Made by a program: the position numbers and the translations under genes. A stretch of 64,000 nt of DNA from Phycisphaeraceae bacterium (GTDB lineage: Bacteria > Planctomycetota > Phycisphaerae > Phycisphaerales > UBA1924): positions 1 through 64,000 of the forward strand of contig JAHBXE010000001.1 of NCBI GenBank assembly GCA_019636625.1, written 5' to 3'. Positions 51,691 through 60,191 of the stretch are shown here, piece after piece (positions within the stretch are counted from its first letter, which is position 1; each line of letters opens with the position of its first letter). Under the pieces are notes generated by a model, which was given only the letters and a program-made list of their open reading frames with translations, did no database searches and was not told the origin of the DNA.

Positions 51691-54600
51691 TCAGAGTCGG
51701 GCCAATGCGGCTTTCGCAGATTCGCGATCGGCCTGGGCCTTGGCAAGCTGGGACTTCGTCTGCTCGACCATTGCGGGGGGTGCCTTCTGGGCGTAGCCGG
51801 GGTTGTTAAGTCGCCCCTGGAGGGTGGCAATGGCCTTGTCGGCATCGGCAATGGCCTTCTCGAGGCGGGCGCGTTCGGCGGCGGAATCGACGGCGTCGGC
51901 GAGATTGGAGACGCGGAGTTCCAGGCCCTCGTGGATGAATGGCGCGGAATCAGCGGGGGCGATCTGCGTGGTGATGCTCTCTACGCCCGCGAGGGTTTCG
52001 ATGAGGGCGGATTCCTCCGGAGAGAAGGAGGTCGGCGTGTGCAAGGTGATGCGGCGTTTGGGGGGAACGTTGTGCTGCGCACGGACCTCGCGGATGGCTG
52101 TAACGAGGGAGCGGAGGCGCTCGAACTGCGACTCCGCCTCGGCATCGCGGAGCGATGCCTCCACCCGGGGCCATCCGGCGGTGGCGAGCGTGCCGGCGAT
52201 GCGCGCGGGGGAGAGCTCGACGCCCGGGATCGGTTGAGTCTCGATGTCCTTGAGGCGCTCCCAGAGGGCTTCGGTGATGAAAGGGGTGATGGGGTGCAGG
52301 AGTCGGACGATGGACTCGAGCGTGTGGGCGAGGACGGCGCGCTGGTACGTGCTGGTGGAAATGGTCGGCTTGACGGCCTCGATGTACCAGTCGCAGAAGT
52401 CCCGCCACATGAGGTCGTACAGGGCGGTGGCGTAGTCGGAATACTCGTAGTTGGCGAGCGCCGTGTTGATCTGTTCCACCGCCGCGGCCAAGCGCGAGAG
52501 CATCCATCGATCGACCAGTGACTTCTTGGTCGTCTCGGTGCTTCGCCGGCTGGCCGCCTGGCTTCCTTCGAGCATGGTGAGGGCGAAGCGAGAGGCGTTC
52601 CAGAGCTTGTTGCAGAAGTTGCGGCCGATGTCGAACTTGGGGCTGGTGTTCTTGCCGTTGGGGCCCTTCTGAACGGGCATGCGGACGTCCTGGGTCTGCG
52701 TGGTCATCTGGCAGAGTACGAAGCGCATGGCGTCGGCGCCGTGGGATTCGATGATGTCGAGGGGATCGACGCCGTTGCCGAGGGACTTGGACATCTTCTG
52801 GCCGTCGCCGTCCATGATGAGGGCGTGGATGAAGACGTCGCGGAAGGGCAGGGGGCCGGGAACGAACTCGCCTTGGGTGGCAGCATCGCTCCGCGATCCG
52901 CCCGACGAAGTATGGGAAACAGCCTCACGAACTGGACCGTTGCGCCCGCCGCGGAGCGGCAGGCCACCCGAGGCAGCCAAGTCTTGGCCGCGGAAGTAGC
53001 GGTTGAACATCACCATGCGGGAGACCCAGAGGGTGATTATTTCGCGGGCGGTGCAAAGTGTGGAGGATGGGTTGAAGGCGCGGAGCAACTCCGTTTCCTT
53101 TGGCCAACCCATAGTTGAGATGGGCCAGAGAGCGGAAGAGAACCAGGTGTCGAGGACGTCGGGGTCGCGGCGGAAGCCACAGAGTTCAATCCGTCTCTGG
53201 ATGAGCAGGGCGTCGCCGTCGAGCTCAGGCTGGCGCCGTAGACAGACGAACGTGGAGTTGTCGACCCGGGTCAGGTAACAAGTCTCCCCTGCCACGAGGC
53301 GAAGCCAGTCCAAGCAATCCTGTGGGGCGTCGGTGCACGACCAGACTGGTATCTGGTGTCCCCACCAGAGTTGTCGGGAGATGCACCAGTCGCGGATGTT
53401 CTCGTGCCACGTTTCGAAAGTCTTGGCGTAGCGGGATGGGTAGAACGTGAGGTCGCCGGTGGAGGCGGCGGGAGTTGAGGCGGGGCCGTAGGCGGTTGTT
53501 GGCTTCCGCTCCGTTATGTTCGCGGTCCCGTTGGAGGTGGAAGCGTGGGTTCGCTGTTCGGGGTTCATGGCGGCCAGCGCGCTGCCGCGCAGGCGGTCGT
53601 CCGTGACTTTGACGTACCACTGGTCGGAGAGGTAGGGCTCGATGACGGCCTTGGAGCGGTCGGAGTGCTTGACGCTGTGGCGGTAGGGGACAGACTTGGC
53701 GAAGAGGGGGGTTGTTCCTTCGCCGCCGACGGTGTGGGCCTCGAACTCCTTGATGACGAGTTTGCGGGCATCGTCGCGCTTCAGGCCGAGGAGCTTGTGA
53801 CCGCCCTTGAGCTCGGTCGGATCGGACCAGCCGTGCTTGTCGCTGATGGTGGCGTCGGGGGCAAAGATGTTGATGTGAGGCAGATTGTGACGCACGCCGA
53901 TCTCGTAATCGTTGGGGTCGTGCGCGGGGGTGACCTTCAGGAAGCCGGTGGCGTACTTCGCCTTCGGGTCCTTCGCCGCGTCGTCGGGATCGTCCTGCAT
54001 CGCCGCGGGGAGGACGACGTAGTCATCTTCGATGACGGGAATGATGCGACCGATGAGGGGGAGCTCGACGCTGAGGCCGCGGAGGGCCTTCGCACGAGGG
54101 TCCCTGGGGTTGATGGCAACGGCGGTGTCGCCGAGGTAGGTTTCGGGGCGTGTCGTGGCGACGGTCACCCAGGCTTGTTTGTCGTCGGCGTGGTCGGCGT
54201 CTTCCGGAGCGATGTTCGATGGCCAGCCGCGTGCGCGGAGTTCGGACCAGGTGACGGGAACGGCGTCCTGGGTGGCACGCCTCTCCGAGGCGTGCGCACT
54301 CACGCCTCGGAGAGGCGTGCCACCAGGAAGTGAGCTATGGACGAGGGGGTAGCGCAGGTAGTAGAACTGGGCGTCGATCTCTTCTTCGTAGCACTCATCG
54401 TCGGCGACCGCGGTTTGCAGGACCGGGTCCCAGTTGACTAGACGTTTGCCCCGGTAGATGAGGCCGTCCCGGAACAGGCGGAAGAAGGCCTCGTAGACGG
54501 CGGTGGCGCACTGCTCATCCATGGTGAACCGCTGGCGCTGCCAATCGCAGGAGCAGCCCATGGCCTTGAGCTGACCGGTGATCGTCGCCTCGTACTCGTC

Positions 54601-55035
54601 CTTGAAGGACTGGACGATGGCAACGAACTCCTCGCGCCTCATGGATTCGCGCAAGGGGCCCTTGAGCTTTCCTTCCTTTCGGAGGCGCTTCTCGACCACG
54701 GCCTGAGTCGCGATTCCGGCGTGGTCGGTGCCGGGCATCCACAGGGTTTCGTAGCCCATCATGCGGTGGGCGCGGATGAGAACGTCCTGGAGTGTGTTAT
54801 TGAGGGCGTGGCCGAGGTGGAGGCGGTCGGTGACGTTCGGGGGGGGGATGACGATGCAGTAGGGCTTCGCCTCGCCGCGGAGCACCCGGCTGGGGTCCGG
54901 ATGGAAGGCCCCAGAAGCCTCCCATTTCTGGCGGATGCGGGGTTCGTGGTCGGTGGGTTTGTACTGTTTGGGCAACTCCGCCCGCGCGGAAGGTGCGCCA
55001 TGGGCGGAGGAAGTTGGGATGGCTGGATCGGGCAT
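51691..55035 (-). CDS. valS: valyl-tRNA synthetase
   Basis: Protein of 1114 residues charging tRNA-Val; a typical bacterial ValRS has 880-950. Motifs: PPPNVTDRLHLGHAL with HLGH at 73-76 (class I HIGH), MPGTDHAGIATQ, the editing domain with ATTRPETYLGDTAVA, NWDPVLQTAV, DWCISRQLWWGHQIPVW, KMSKSLGNGVDPLD near 746, and a C-terminal coiled coil (about 1045-1114). The excess length comes largely from three insertions: about 238-255 and 690-720, both family A palindromes, and about 490-525, another inverted repeat. All stay in frame and the catalytic motifs are intact, so the enzyme should work. Divergent from the TPR gene at 55069. Confidence 0.95.
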   Translation of the reverse strand: MPDPAIPTSSAHGAPSARAELPKQYKPTDHEPRIRQKWEASGAFHPDPSRVLRGEAKPYCIVIPPPNVTDRLHLGHALNNTLQDVLIRAHRMMGYETLWMPGTDHAGIATQAVVEKRLRKEGKLKGPLRESMRREEFVAIVQSFKDEYEATITGQLKAMGCSCDWQRQRFTMDEQCATAVYEAFFRLFRDGLIYRGKRLVNWDPVLQTAVADDECYEEEIDAQFYYLRYPLVHSSLPGGTPLRGVSAHASERRATQDAVPVTWSELRARGWPSNIAPEDADHADDKQAWVTVATTRPETYLGDTAVAINPRDPRAKALRGLSVELPLIGRIIPVIEDDYVVLPAAMQDDPDDAAKDPKAKYATGFLKVTPAHDPNDYEIGVRHNLPHINIFAPDATISDKHGWSDPTELKGGHKLLGLKRDDARKLVIKEFEAHTVGGEGTTPLFAKSVPYRHSVKHSDRSKAVIEPYLSDQWYVKVTDDRLRGSALAAMNPEQRTHASTSNGTANITERKPTTAYGPASTPAASTGDLTFYPSRYAKTFETWHENIRDWCISRQLWWGHQIPVWSCTDAPQDCLDWLRLVAGETCYLTRVDNSTFVCLRRQPELDGDALLIQRRIELCGFRRDPDVLDTWFSSALWPISTMGWPKETELLRAFNPSSTLCTAREIITLWVSRMVMFNRYFRGQDLAASGGLPLRGGRNGPVREAVSHTSSGGSRSDAATQGEFVPGPLPFRDVFIHALIMDGDGQKMSKSLGNGVDPLDIIESHGADAMRFVLCQMTTQTQDVRMPVQKGPNGKNTSPKFDIGRNFCNKLWNASRFALTMLEGSQAASRRSTETTKKSLVDRWMLSRLAAAVEQINTALANYEYSDYATALYDLMWRDFCDWYIEAVKPTISTSTYQRAVLAHTLESIVRLLHPITPFITEALWERLKDIETQPIPGVELSPARIAGTLATAGWPRVEASLRDAEAESQFERLRSLVTAIREVRAQHNVPPKRRITLHTPTSFSPEESALIETLAGVESITTQIAPADSAPFIHEGLELRVSNLADAVDSAAERARLEKAIADADKAIATLQGRLNNPGYAQKAPPAMVEQTKSQLAKAQADRESAKAALARL
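52876..52968. repeat. family A palindrome doublet inside valS (93 bp)
   Basis: Borders GGTGGC (52876-52881) and GCCACC (52963-52968). Left hairpin ATCGC-TCC-GCGAT (52885-52897), right hairpin GCCGC-GGA-GCGGC (52948-52960), separated by about 50 bases. The 93 bp equal 31 codons. The stem sequences differ from the copies elsewhere but remain perfectly paired. Confidence 0.8.
53459..53566. repeat. inverted-repeat insertion inside valS
   Basis: It encodes about 36 residues absent from the family, just before the FYPSRYAKTF segment. Inside it GCTTCCGCTCC (53502-53512) and GGAGGTGGAAGC (53533-53544) form an imperfect hairpin. It does not carry the GGTGGC border, so it may belong to another class. 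Its limits are estimated from where conservation stops. Confidence 0.5.
54271..54324. repeat. family A palindrome doublet inside valS (54 bp)
   Basis: Borders GGTGGC (54271-54276) and GCCACC (54319-54324). Left hairpin ACGCCTC-TCC-GAGGCGT (54277-54293); right hairpin ACGCCTC-GGA-GAGGCGT (54302-54318). The two halves are inverted copies, and 54 bp equal 18 codons. On the valS strand it reads GGTPLRGVSAHASERRAT. Confidence 0.85.
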
Positions 55036-55068
55036 ACACCTTGAGTTTAGTCGTGCCGATACGGAGGT

Positions 55069-56151
55069 ATGGGACGCTCCAAGCCAACGTTGTCTGATGC
55101 TGCGCGCCGGTGGAATCGCTCGCCGATCCCGACGGGGCCGATGATGCCCGAGCGGGATGAGGAGACATTGCCAAGCCGGGCGATTTCGGGCGGGATCATC
55201 ATGGCCTTGCTGGTCATGCTGGGAGGGATCGTGTGGGTTTGGCAGTCGGGCCCGGCGCCGGCCACGGCCAAGGGGCCCGTCGCGGAGTCACCCGCGGCGG
55301 TCGGGGAAGCGCTGGCGACGGCGAGAGAACTGATGGAACGCGGCGAATGGGCGAAGGCAGAAGCGGTGCTGATCCCGGCGACCGTGCGGCATCCGATGGA
55401 GCAATCGCTGCGGATGGCCCGGGCGGAGTGCCTTTCCGCGGTCAAGCGGTTTGCTGAGGCGTACGACCAGTACGAGAAAGCGCTCGCGATCGGGCCGCGC
55501 GAGGCCGGAGTCGAGTTCGCGGCGGGCGTGGCCGCGCGGGAAGCGGGGATGATGGACCGGGCGCTGGAGCACCTGGCGATGGCGCAGACGCTGGACCCTT
55601 CGCGAGCGGAATACGCGCTGGCGCTAGGGCAGGTCCAGCGGAGGACGGGGAGTGTGGACGCGAGCAAGGCCAGCCTGCTGCGTGCGGTGCATCTGGACCC
55701 GGACAATGCGTTCATCTGGGGCACATTGGCGGAGATCGCGCTGTCGGAGAACAGCGCGAATCTGTGCCTGCAGCACATCGGAAAGGCGCGGGCGCTGCAG
55801 CCCGAGGTGGCGGAGTGGCGCCTGATCGAGGCCAAGGCCCTCAAGCGGCGGGGCGAGCCGGACAAGGCGCTGCGTGTGCTGAGCGGGATCGAGGCGCGTC
55901 AGAGGAAAGAGTCGTCCGTAGCCCGCCTGATCGCCGAGTGTTACGGCATGCAGGGCCGCCCTGCGGAGGCAGCGCAGATCCTGGGTGAAGCGTTCCTGGC
56001 GTCGCCGGTGGACGGCGTGCTGGCCTACGAAGCGGCACTGGCGTATGACCGGGCGGGGAACCGGGAGAAGGCGCTTGAGCACGCGAAGTACGCTGTCGCG
56101 CTGGGGCACGAGGGGGCAGGGAGACTGCTGGAGCGGCTGAGCGGGCGGTAG
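55069..56151 (+). CDS. membrane-anchored TPR protein
   Basis: Protein of 360 residues. A single membrane helix at about 42-58 (IIMALLVMLGGIVWVW), then TPR-type helical repeats: A-ELMERGEWAKAEAVL, AYDQYEKALAIGP, LEHLAMAQTLDPSRAEYALALG, LLRAVHLDPDNAFIWGTLAEIAL and ALAYDRAGNREKALEHAKYAV all keep the TPR spacing of Ala/Gly/Tyr/Pro. Such proteins scaffold complexes; no enzymatic part is seen. GGAGG sits only one base before ATG 55069, too close to be ideal, so ATG 55141 or 55144 may be used instead, still leaving the helix intact. Confidence 0.82.
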   Translation: MGRSKPTLSDAARRWNRSPIPTGPMMPERDEETLPSRAISGGIIMALLVMLGGIVWVWQSGPAPATAKGPVAESPAAVGEALATARELMERGEWAKAEAVLIPATVRHPMEQSLRMARAECLSAVKRFAEAYDQYEKALAIGPREAGVEFAAGVAAREAGMMDRALEHLAMAQTLDPSRAEYALALGQVQRRTGSVDASKASLLRAVHLDPDNAFIWGTLAEIALSENSANLCLQHIGKARALQPEVAEWRLIEAKALKRRGEPDKALRVLSGIEARQRKESSVARLIAECYGMQGRPAEAAQILGEAFLASPVDGVLAYEAALAYDRAGNREKALEHAKYAVALGHEGAGRLLERLSGR

Positions 56152-56251
56152 TTGGACCCCGCGGCTTGTTGGTCTTGGCGTCAAACTCGCTTAAGAAAGC
56201 ACCCGCGCGCCAGTGCAGAGCTTTGCGGCATGGCGCATCGCACGCCGGGTG

Positions 56252-57172
56252 TCAGGTTGGGTACTCCCATGGCTGACCAGGCGTGTATTCGATCAGGCTG
56301 TAGAGTTGCTGGCGGGTTTGCATCTGGCCGATCAGCGATTCCACCGAGCCATAGGCTTTCAAGACCTCCAGCGCTCGCGTGACCGCGCCCATGGCGACTC
56401 GCAGCAGAGAGACGGGGTAGATGACGCACGAGTACCCCATCGCGGCGAATCGGGAGAGCGGGATCATGGGGGTCCTGCCGAACTCGGTCATGTTGGCGAG
56501 CAGGTAGGGAGCAGCGACCGAGCGGAGCGACTGAGCGAAGGCGGCGAACTCCTCTTCGCTGGTGAGGCCCTCGGGGAAGATCATGTCGGCGCCGGCTTCC
56601 ACGTATGCATTGGCGCGTGAAACGGCAGCGTTGAAGCCTTCGACGCCTTTGGCGTCGGTACGCGCGCAGATGATGAAGCGGTCGGACACGCCTCGGAGTG
56701 GCGTGCCACCATCACTGTCCTTCGCCGCCTGCACGGCCCACTGAATCTTCTCGACCATGTGATCGACAGGAACGAGCTCCTTGCCGTCCAAGTGACCGCA
56801 GCGCTTGGGGAACTTCTGGTCTTCGAGGTGAAGCCCCGCGGCGCCCGCCCGGGCGTAATCGATGACTGTCCGGCGGACCATCTCGGCTTCGCCAAATCCG
56901 GTATCAGCATCGGCGAGGATTGGGAGGCCAGAGGCGTCGGCCGCTTCACGGATGACGCGGCAGAAGTGTTCGAGCGTGAGAAGGCCAATATCGGGAACGC
57001 CGGCGGAAACGCTGGTGGCCGCGCCAGAGATGTAACAGGCCTGGAAACCGGCTTGGCGGATGGCACGAGCGCAGAGGGCGTTGAACGCGCCCGGAATGGG
57101 AACGCAGCCGGCGTTCATCGCGGCACGGAGGCGGGAGGCCGGGGTGGAGGGGGCGGAAGTGGGGGTGGACAT
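56252..57172 (-). CDS. prpB: 2-methylisocitrate lyase
   Basis: Protein of 306 residues of the isocitrate lyase/PEP mutase family; PrpB splits 2-methylisocitrate into pyruvate and succinate in propionate breakdown. Motifs: PGAFNALCARAIRQAGF, YISGAATSVSAGVPD, LADADTGFGE (metal ligands), LHLEDQKFPKRCGHLDGKELV with the catalytic Cys in KRCGH, and FIICARTDAKGVEGF. About ten residues (GGTPLRGVSD) between KDSD and RFIICARTDA come from a family A palindrome. Start ATG 57172. prpD lies 4.5 kb away on the same strand; no prpC is seen. Confidence 0.88.
   Translation of the reverse strand: MSTPTSAPSTPASRLRAAMNAGCVPIPGAFNALCARAIRQAGFQACYISGAATSVSAGVPDIGLLTLEHFCRVIREAADASGLPILADADTGFGEAEMVRRTVIDYARAGAAGLHLEDQKFPKRCGHLDGKELVPVDHMVEKIQWAVQAAKDSDGGTPLRGVSDRFIICARTDAKGVEGFNAAVSRANAYVEAGADMIFPEGLTSEEEFAAFAQSLRSVAAPYLLANMTEFGRTPMIPLSRFAAMGYSCVIYPVSLLRVAMGAVTRALEVLKAYGSVESLIGQMQTRQQLYSLIEYTPGQPWEYPT
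56688..56710. repeat. family A palindrome inside prpB
   Basis: ACGCCTC-GGA-GTGGCGT (56688-56704) followed by GCCACC (56705-56710). One stem base differs from the purSL copy (GTGGCGT instead of GAGGCGT), leaving an inner mismatch. On the gene strand it reads GGTPLRGVS, the same peptide as in valS. Confidence 0.8.
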
Positions 57173-57344
57173 GCTCACATGGTAGTGATCCGGCGCGCCC
57201 TTGCCCCGGTTTGAGCACCCATTTTGCCCTGCCCGGGCGAGAACGCCCCGGCTTACTCGCGGCGTCAATCGCGGACAGCGGACTCACGGCCGGTCCGACG
57301 CGGACCCTTTGGGCGAGCGGTGGTTTGTTGGGTAGACTGGCGGC

Positions 57345-58691
57345 ATGAACACGCTTCTCGCCGCCGCGTGCCTTGGGTTGTTGTCTCCGCCAACCGCGAA
57401 AGACGTCATGTCGCGGATTGATGTGGAGTACGTGAAGTCGAACAACTACAAGTTGTCATCGTTTGGGACGCGGCATTCGCTCTCCGATGCGGCGCACCCG
57501 ACGCGGGGTATCGGCGCGGCCCGAAACTGGATCAAGGCGGAGTTTGAGTCGTACAACGCCTCGGGCGACGGCGAGGGTTTACTCCAAGTGATGTTCGAGG
57601 AGTTTGAACCGCCCGTGACAGGCCGGGTTTCGAAGCCGACGAAGTTTGTCAACGTAGTCGCGGTGCTGCCGGGGACCATGCCGGAGGCGGCGGGGCGGCG
57701 GTACTACGTCGTGGGTCATTACGACTCGATGCCGACGGATGTGATGGACCCAAACAGCGATGCGCCGGGGGCAAACGACGATGCCTCCGGGACGACGGCG
57801 GTCATGGCGATCGCGCGGGCAATGGCGAAGACGCCGTGCGAGTCGACGATCGTGTTCTTGTGCACCGCCGGGGAGGAGCAGAGCCTGATCGGGGCGAAGT
57901 ACCACGCCGACCAAGCCGCGGCCAGGAAGGAAGACATCCGCGCGGTGCTCAGCAACGACATTGTCGGAGACTCGATGGGGCCGGGGGGTGATCCCGCGAA
58001 GGCCACGCCGACGCTGATACGCGTGTTCTCGGAGTCGATCCCGCGAAATCCGAGCGCCGAGCGACTGCAATCGATCCGGACGCTGGCGGCCGAGAGCGAT
58101 TCGGCGAGCCGGCAACTGGCCCGGTACATCGCGGAAGTGGCCGAGTGGGAGAGCACCGTGGTGAAGCCGATGCTGGTGTTCCGGCAGGACCGGTTCCTGC
58201 GCGGCGGGGACCACAGCGCGTTCAACGATGTCGGTTTCGCGGCAGTGCGGTTCACCGAGGTTCACGAGGACTACCGGCATCAGCACCAGACGCCGCGGAT
58301 CGAGATCGTGGATGGGAAGGAAGTGCAGTTCGGTGACCTGCCCGAGTTCGTGGATCACGTGTACCTGGCGAACGTGGCGAAGTTGAACGCGGCAGCGCTG
58401 GTGCACCTGGCCAACGCGCCGTCCGTGCCGGGTCGGGTGCGGGTGATCACGGCGAAACTGGAGTATTGGACGACACTGCGGTGGGAAAGAAGCCCGGAGC
58501 CGGATGTGGCGGGGTACGAGGTCGTCTGGCGGGAAACGACCTCGCCGGTGTGGCAGTTCTCGAAGGATGTCGGGAACGTGACGGAAGCGACGATCGAGGA
58601 AAGCAAGGACAACTACTTCTTCGGCGTGCGGGCGTATGACAAGGATGGGTACAAGAGCCCGGTTGGGTTCGCGGGCGCGGCGAGGGAATGA
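57345..58691 (+). CDS. M28-family zinc aminopeptidase with C-terminal FnIII-like domain
   Basis: Protein of 448 residues. A short signal-like segment opens it (LLAAACLGLLS). M28 zinc ligands are in order: H125 in VVGHYDSMP, D145 in GANDDASGT, catalytic E177 and ligand E178 in CTAGEEQSL, Asp in LSNDIVGDS and His in RGGDHSAFND. The last 90 residues (VRVITAKLEYWTTLRW to FGVRAYDKDGYKSPVG) have the strand pattern and A-x-D-x-x-G turn of a fibronectin type III domain, common at the end of exported peptidases. Probably degrades peptides in the periplasm or outside. Confidence 0.88.
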   Translation: MNTLLAAACLGLLSPPTAKDVMSRIDVEYVKSNNYKLSSFGTRHSLSDAAHPTRGIGAARNWIKAEFESYNASGDGEGLLQVMFEEFEPPVTGRVSKPTKFVNVVAVLPGTMPEAAGRRYYVVGHYDSMPTDVMDPNSDAPGANDDASGTTAVMAIARAMAKTPCESTIVFLCTAGEEQSLIGAKYHADQAAARKEDIRAVLSNDIVGDSMGPGGDPAKATPTLIRVFSESIPRNPSAERLQSIRTLAAESDSASRQLARYIAEVAEWESTVVKPMLVFRQDRFLRGGDHSAFNDVGFAAVRFTEVHEDYRHQHQTPRIEIVDGKEVQFGDLPEFVDHVYLANVAKLNAAALVHLANAPSVPGRVRVITAKLEYWTTLRWERSPEPDVAGYEVVWRETTSPVWQFSKDVGNVTEATIEESKDNYFFGVRAYDKDGYKSPVGFAGAARE

Positions 58692-58706
58692 GCCACCCCG
58701 ATCGCT

Positions 58707-59264
58707 TCAGTTCGTGCGTGGCGCTTCGGGAACGGCGGGTGGCGACGGAAGACGCTGGCGTTCGGTCCAGATCGGCGGGCGGCCAATGAGGCTCTGGGTG
58801 TTCTCTTCGAGGATGATGGGGAGTGTCGTACGCGACAGGACCGCGAAGCCGTAGTCGGTGGTGTCGATCCCTTTGTCTTCACCCTCGAAGGACGCAGTCT
58901 GAAAGGCGATGCGGTCGTAGCGAATGACCGTATGGCCCTCGCGGGTGAGCACCTCGGTAACCTCGATCCCGGCGCCGTTTTTCGCCGTTCCCGTGAAGGC
59001 GGCAAAGACCATGCACCGCTGGAAGTCAACTTGGGGGATCACGTCGAATCCGTGGGCCGTTCTTTCGAGCGTGCGACCCTTGTGCTCCTTCCAGACAACC
59101 TCCCAGCGATCGGGATCGGTTATGACTTCAACCCGGCCTTTGGTGACGGCGCTGGACGAGCCTTGAAGAGAAACCAGCGGCTTCTCGGTGGGAGCGGGTC
59201 GGAGCCCGATGCCGACGAGGAAGAACAGAGGCGCCACAGCGGCGATGAGCAGGATGGTTCTCAT
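58707..59264 (-). CDS. secreted hypothetical protein
   Basis: Protein of 185 residues without a recognised family. ATG 59264 is supported by AAGGAGCG upstream. Residues 3-20 are hydrophobic (TILLIAAVAPLFFLVGIGL), a signal peptide or anchor. The rest contains ITDPDRWEVVWKEHKG, PQVDFQRCMVFAAFTGT and GIEVTEVLTREGHTVIRYD, resembling a small beta domain seen in planctomycete and bacteroidete exported proteins with a W-x-x-x-W-x-x-H pattern near the start and a protease-complex-inhibitor-like fold; I cannot name it safely. Confidence 0.65.
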   Translation of the reverse strand: MRTILLIAAVAPLFFLVGIGLRPAPTEKPLVSLQGSSSAVTKGRVEVITDPDRWEVVWKEHKGRTLERTAHGFDVIPQVDFQRCMVFAAFTGTAKNGAGIEVTEVLTREGHTVIRYDRIAFQTASFEGEDKGIDTTDYGFAVLSRTTLPIILEENTQSLIGRPPIWTERQRLPSPPAVPEAPRTN

Positions 59265-59345
59265 AGACGCTCCTTCGGCGCGAGTGTACAGCCGGGATTC
59301 GCCGTGTGGTGTCACGAGTGTGTAACGGCAGCCGCGCTGGATTCG

Positions 59346-60119
59346 TCAGCGCCTGTCCACGAGTCTCGGGAGTACCTCTCCAGCCTTGCCGCGCAGGGAG
59401 AAGTCGACGAGGCGAGAGATGGGCGTTGGCTCGGGGTTGATCTCGACGGTGGTAGCGCCGTGCTGGGCGGCGACCTGAATGAAACTCGCGGCGGGCTGGA
59501 CGACGCTGCTCGTGCCAATGGAAAGGAAGAGGTCGCAGGATTCGAGGGCTTCATCCGCAGCGCGGAGTGCTTCAAACGGAAGCATCTCGCCGAACCAGAC
59601 CACATCGGGCCGGAGAATCGCCGCCGAATCGTTCGGGCAGCACGGGGCAGGCATGGGGAACTGCGGCAGGGGGTCGGGTCCGGGCGTGGTCTTCGTTTCG
59701 CACGAGGTGCAACGCCACTGGATGATGGATCCGTGAAGTTCGACCACGTTCGTGCTGCCGGCCTTATGGTGCAGGCGGTCAACGTTCTGGGTAAGAACGG
59801 TGAATCGGGCCGTCCGGGAGGCGGCCCGGCGTTCGAGTTCGGCGAGGGCCATGTGGCCGGGATTCGGAATCGCCGCGAGACAGCCGAGGCGTCGCCAGTC
59901 ATACCAGCGGGACACCGCGGCCGGATCGGCGTCAAACGCCTCCGGCGTGGCCAACTTCATGGGATCGAACTCCTTCCACAGTGCCTGCATGTCGGCCGGA
60001 AGGTCGGCATGCGAAGCGCCGCGGAAGGTGCGGAGCCCGGACTCGGCGGAGATCCCGGCGCCGGTGATAACGATGGTGTTCTTCGATGTGGCGAGAAGGT
60101 GGGCGATGCGGTGTTCCAT
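59346..60119 (-). CDS. cobB: sirtuin NAD-dependent protein deacylase
   Basis: Protein of 257 residues. NAD site GAGISAESGLRTFRG at about 20-34, TQNVD at 110-114 and catalytic His129 in VVELHGS. Y73-x-x-R76 in RWYDWRR matches the Tyr/Arg pair that lets SIRT5-type (class III) sirtuins accept succinyl-lysine. The zinc site is odd: C137-T-S-C140 is normal, but the second pair is C160-C161 in PAPCCPND instead of the usual C-x-x-C, so zinc binding may be altered. VVWFGEMLP and VGTSSVVQPAA-type blocks are conserved. Start ATG 60119. Confidence 0.88.
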   Translation of the reverse strand: MEHRIAHLLATSKNTIVITGAGISAESGLRTFRGASHADLPADMQALWKEFDPMKLATPEAFDADPAAVSRWYDWRRLGCLAAIPNPGHMALAELERRAASRTARFTVLTQNVDRLHHKAGSTNVVELHGSIIQWRCTSCETKTTPGPDPLPQFPMPAPCCPNDSAAILRPDVVWFGEMLPFEALRAADEALESCDLFLSIGTSSVVQPAASFIQVAAQHGATTVEINPEPTPISRLVDFSLRGKAGEVLPRLVDRR

Positions 60120-60191
60120 GCATGTCACCACAAAGGCGCAAAGGCGGATAGCGGTGTAACTGCAGTCACAACACGAACTGGGGGCAAATGC

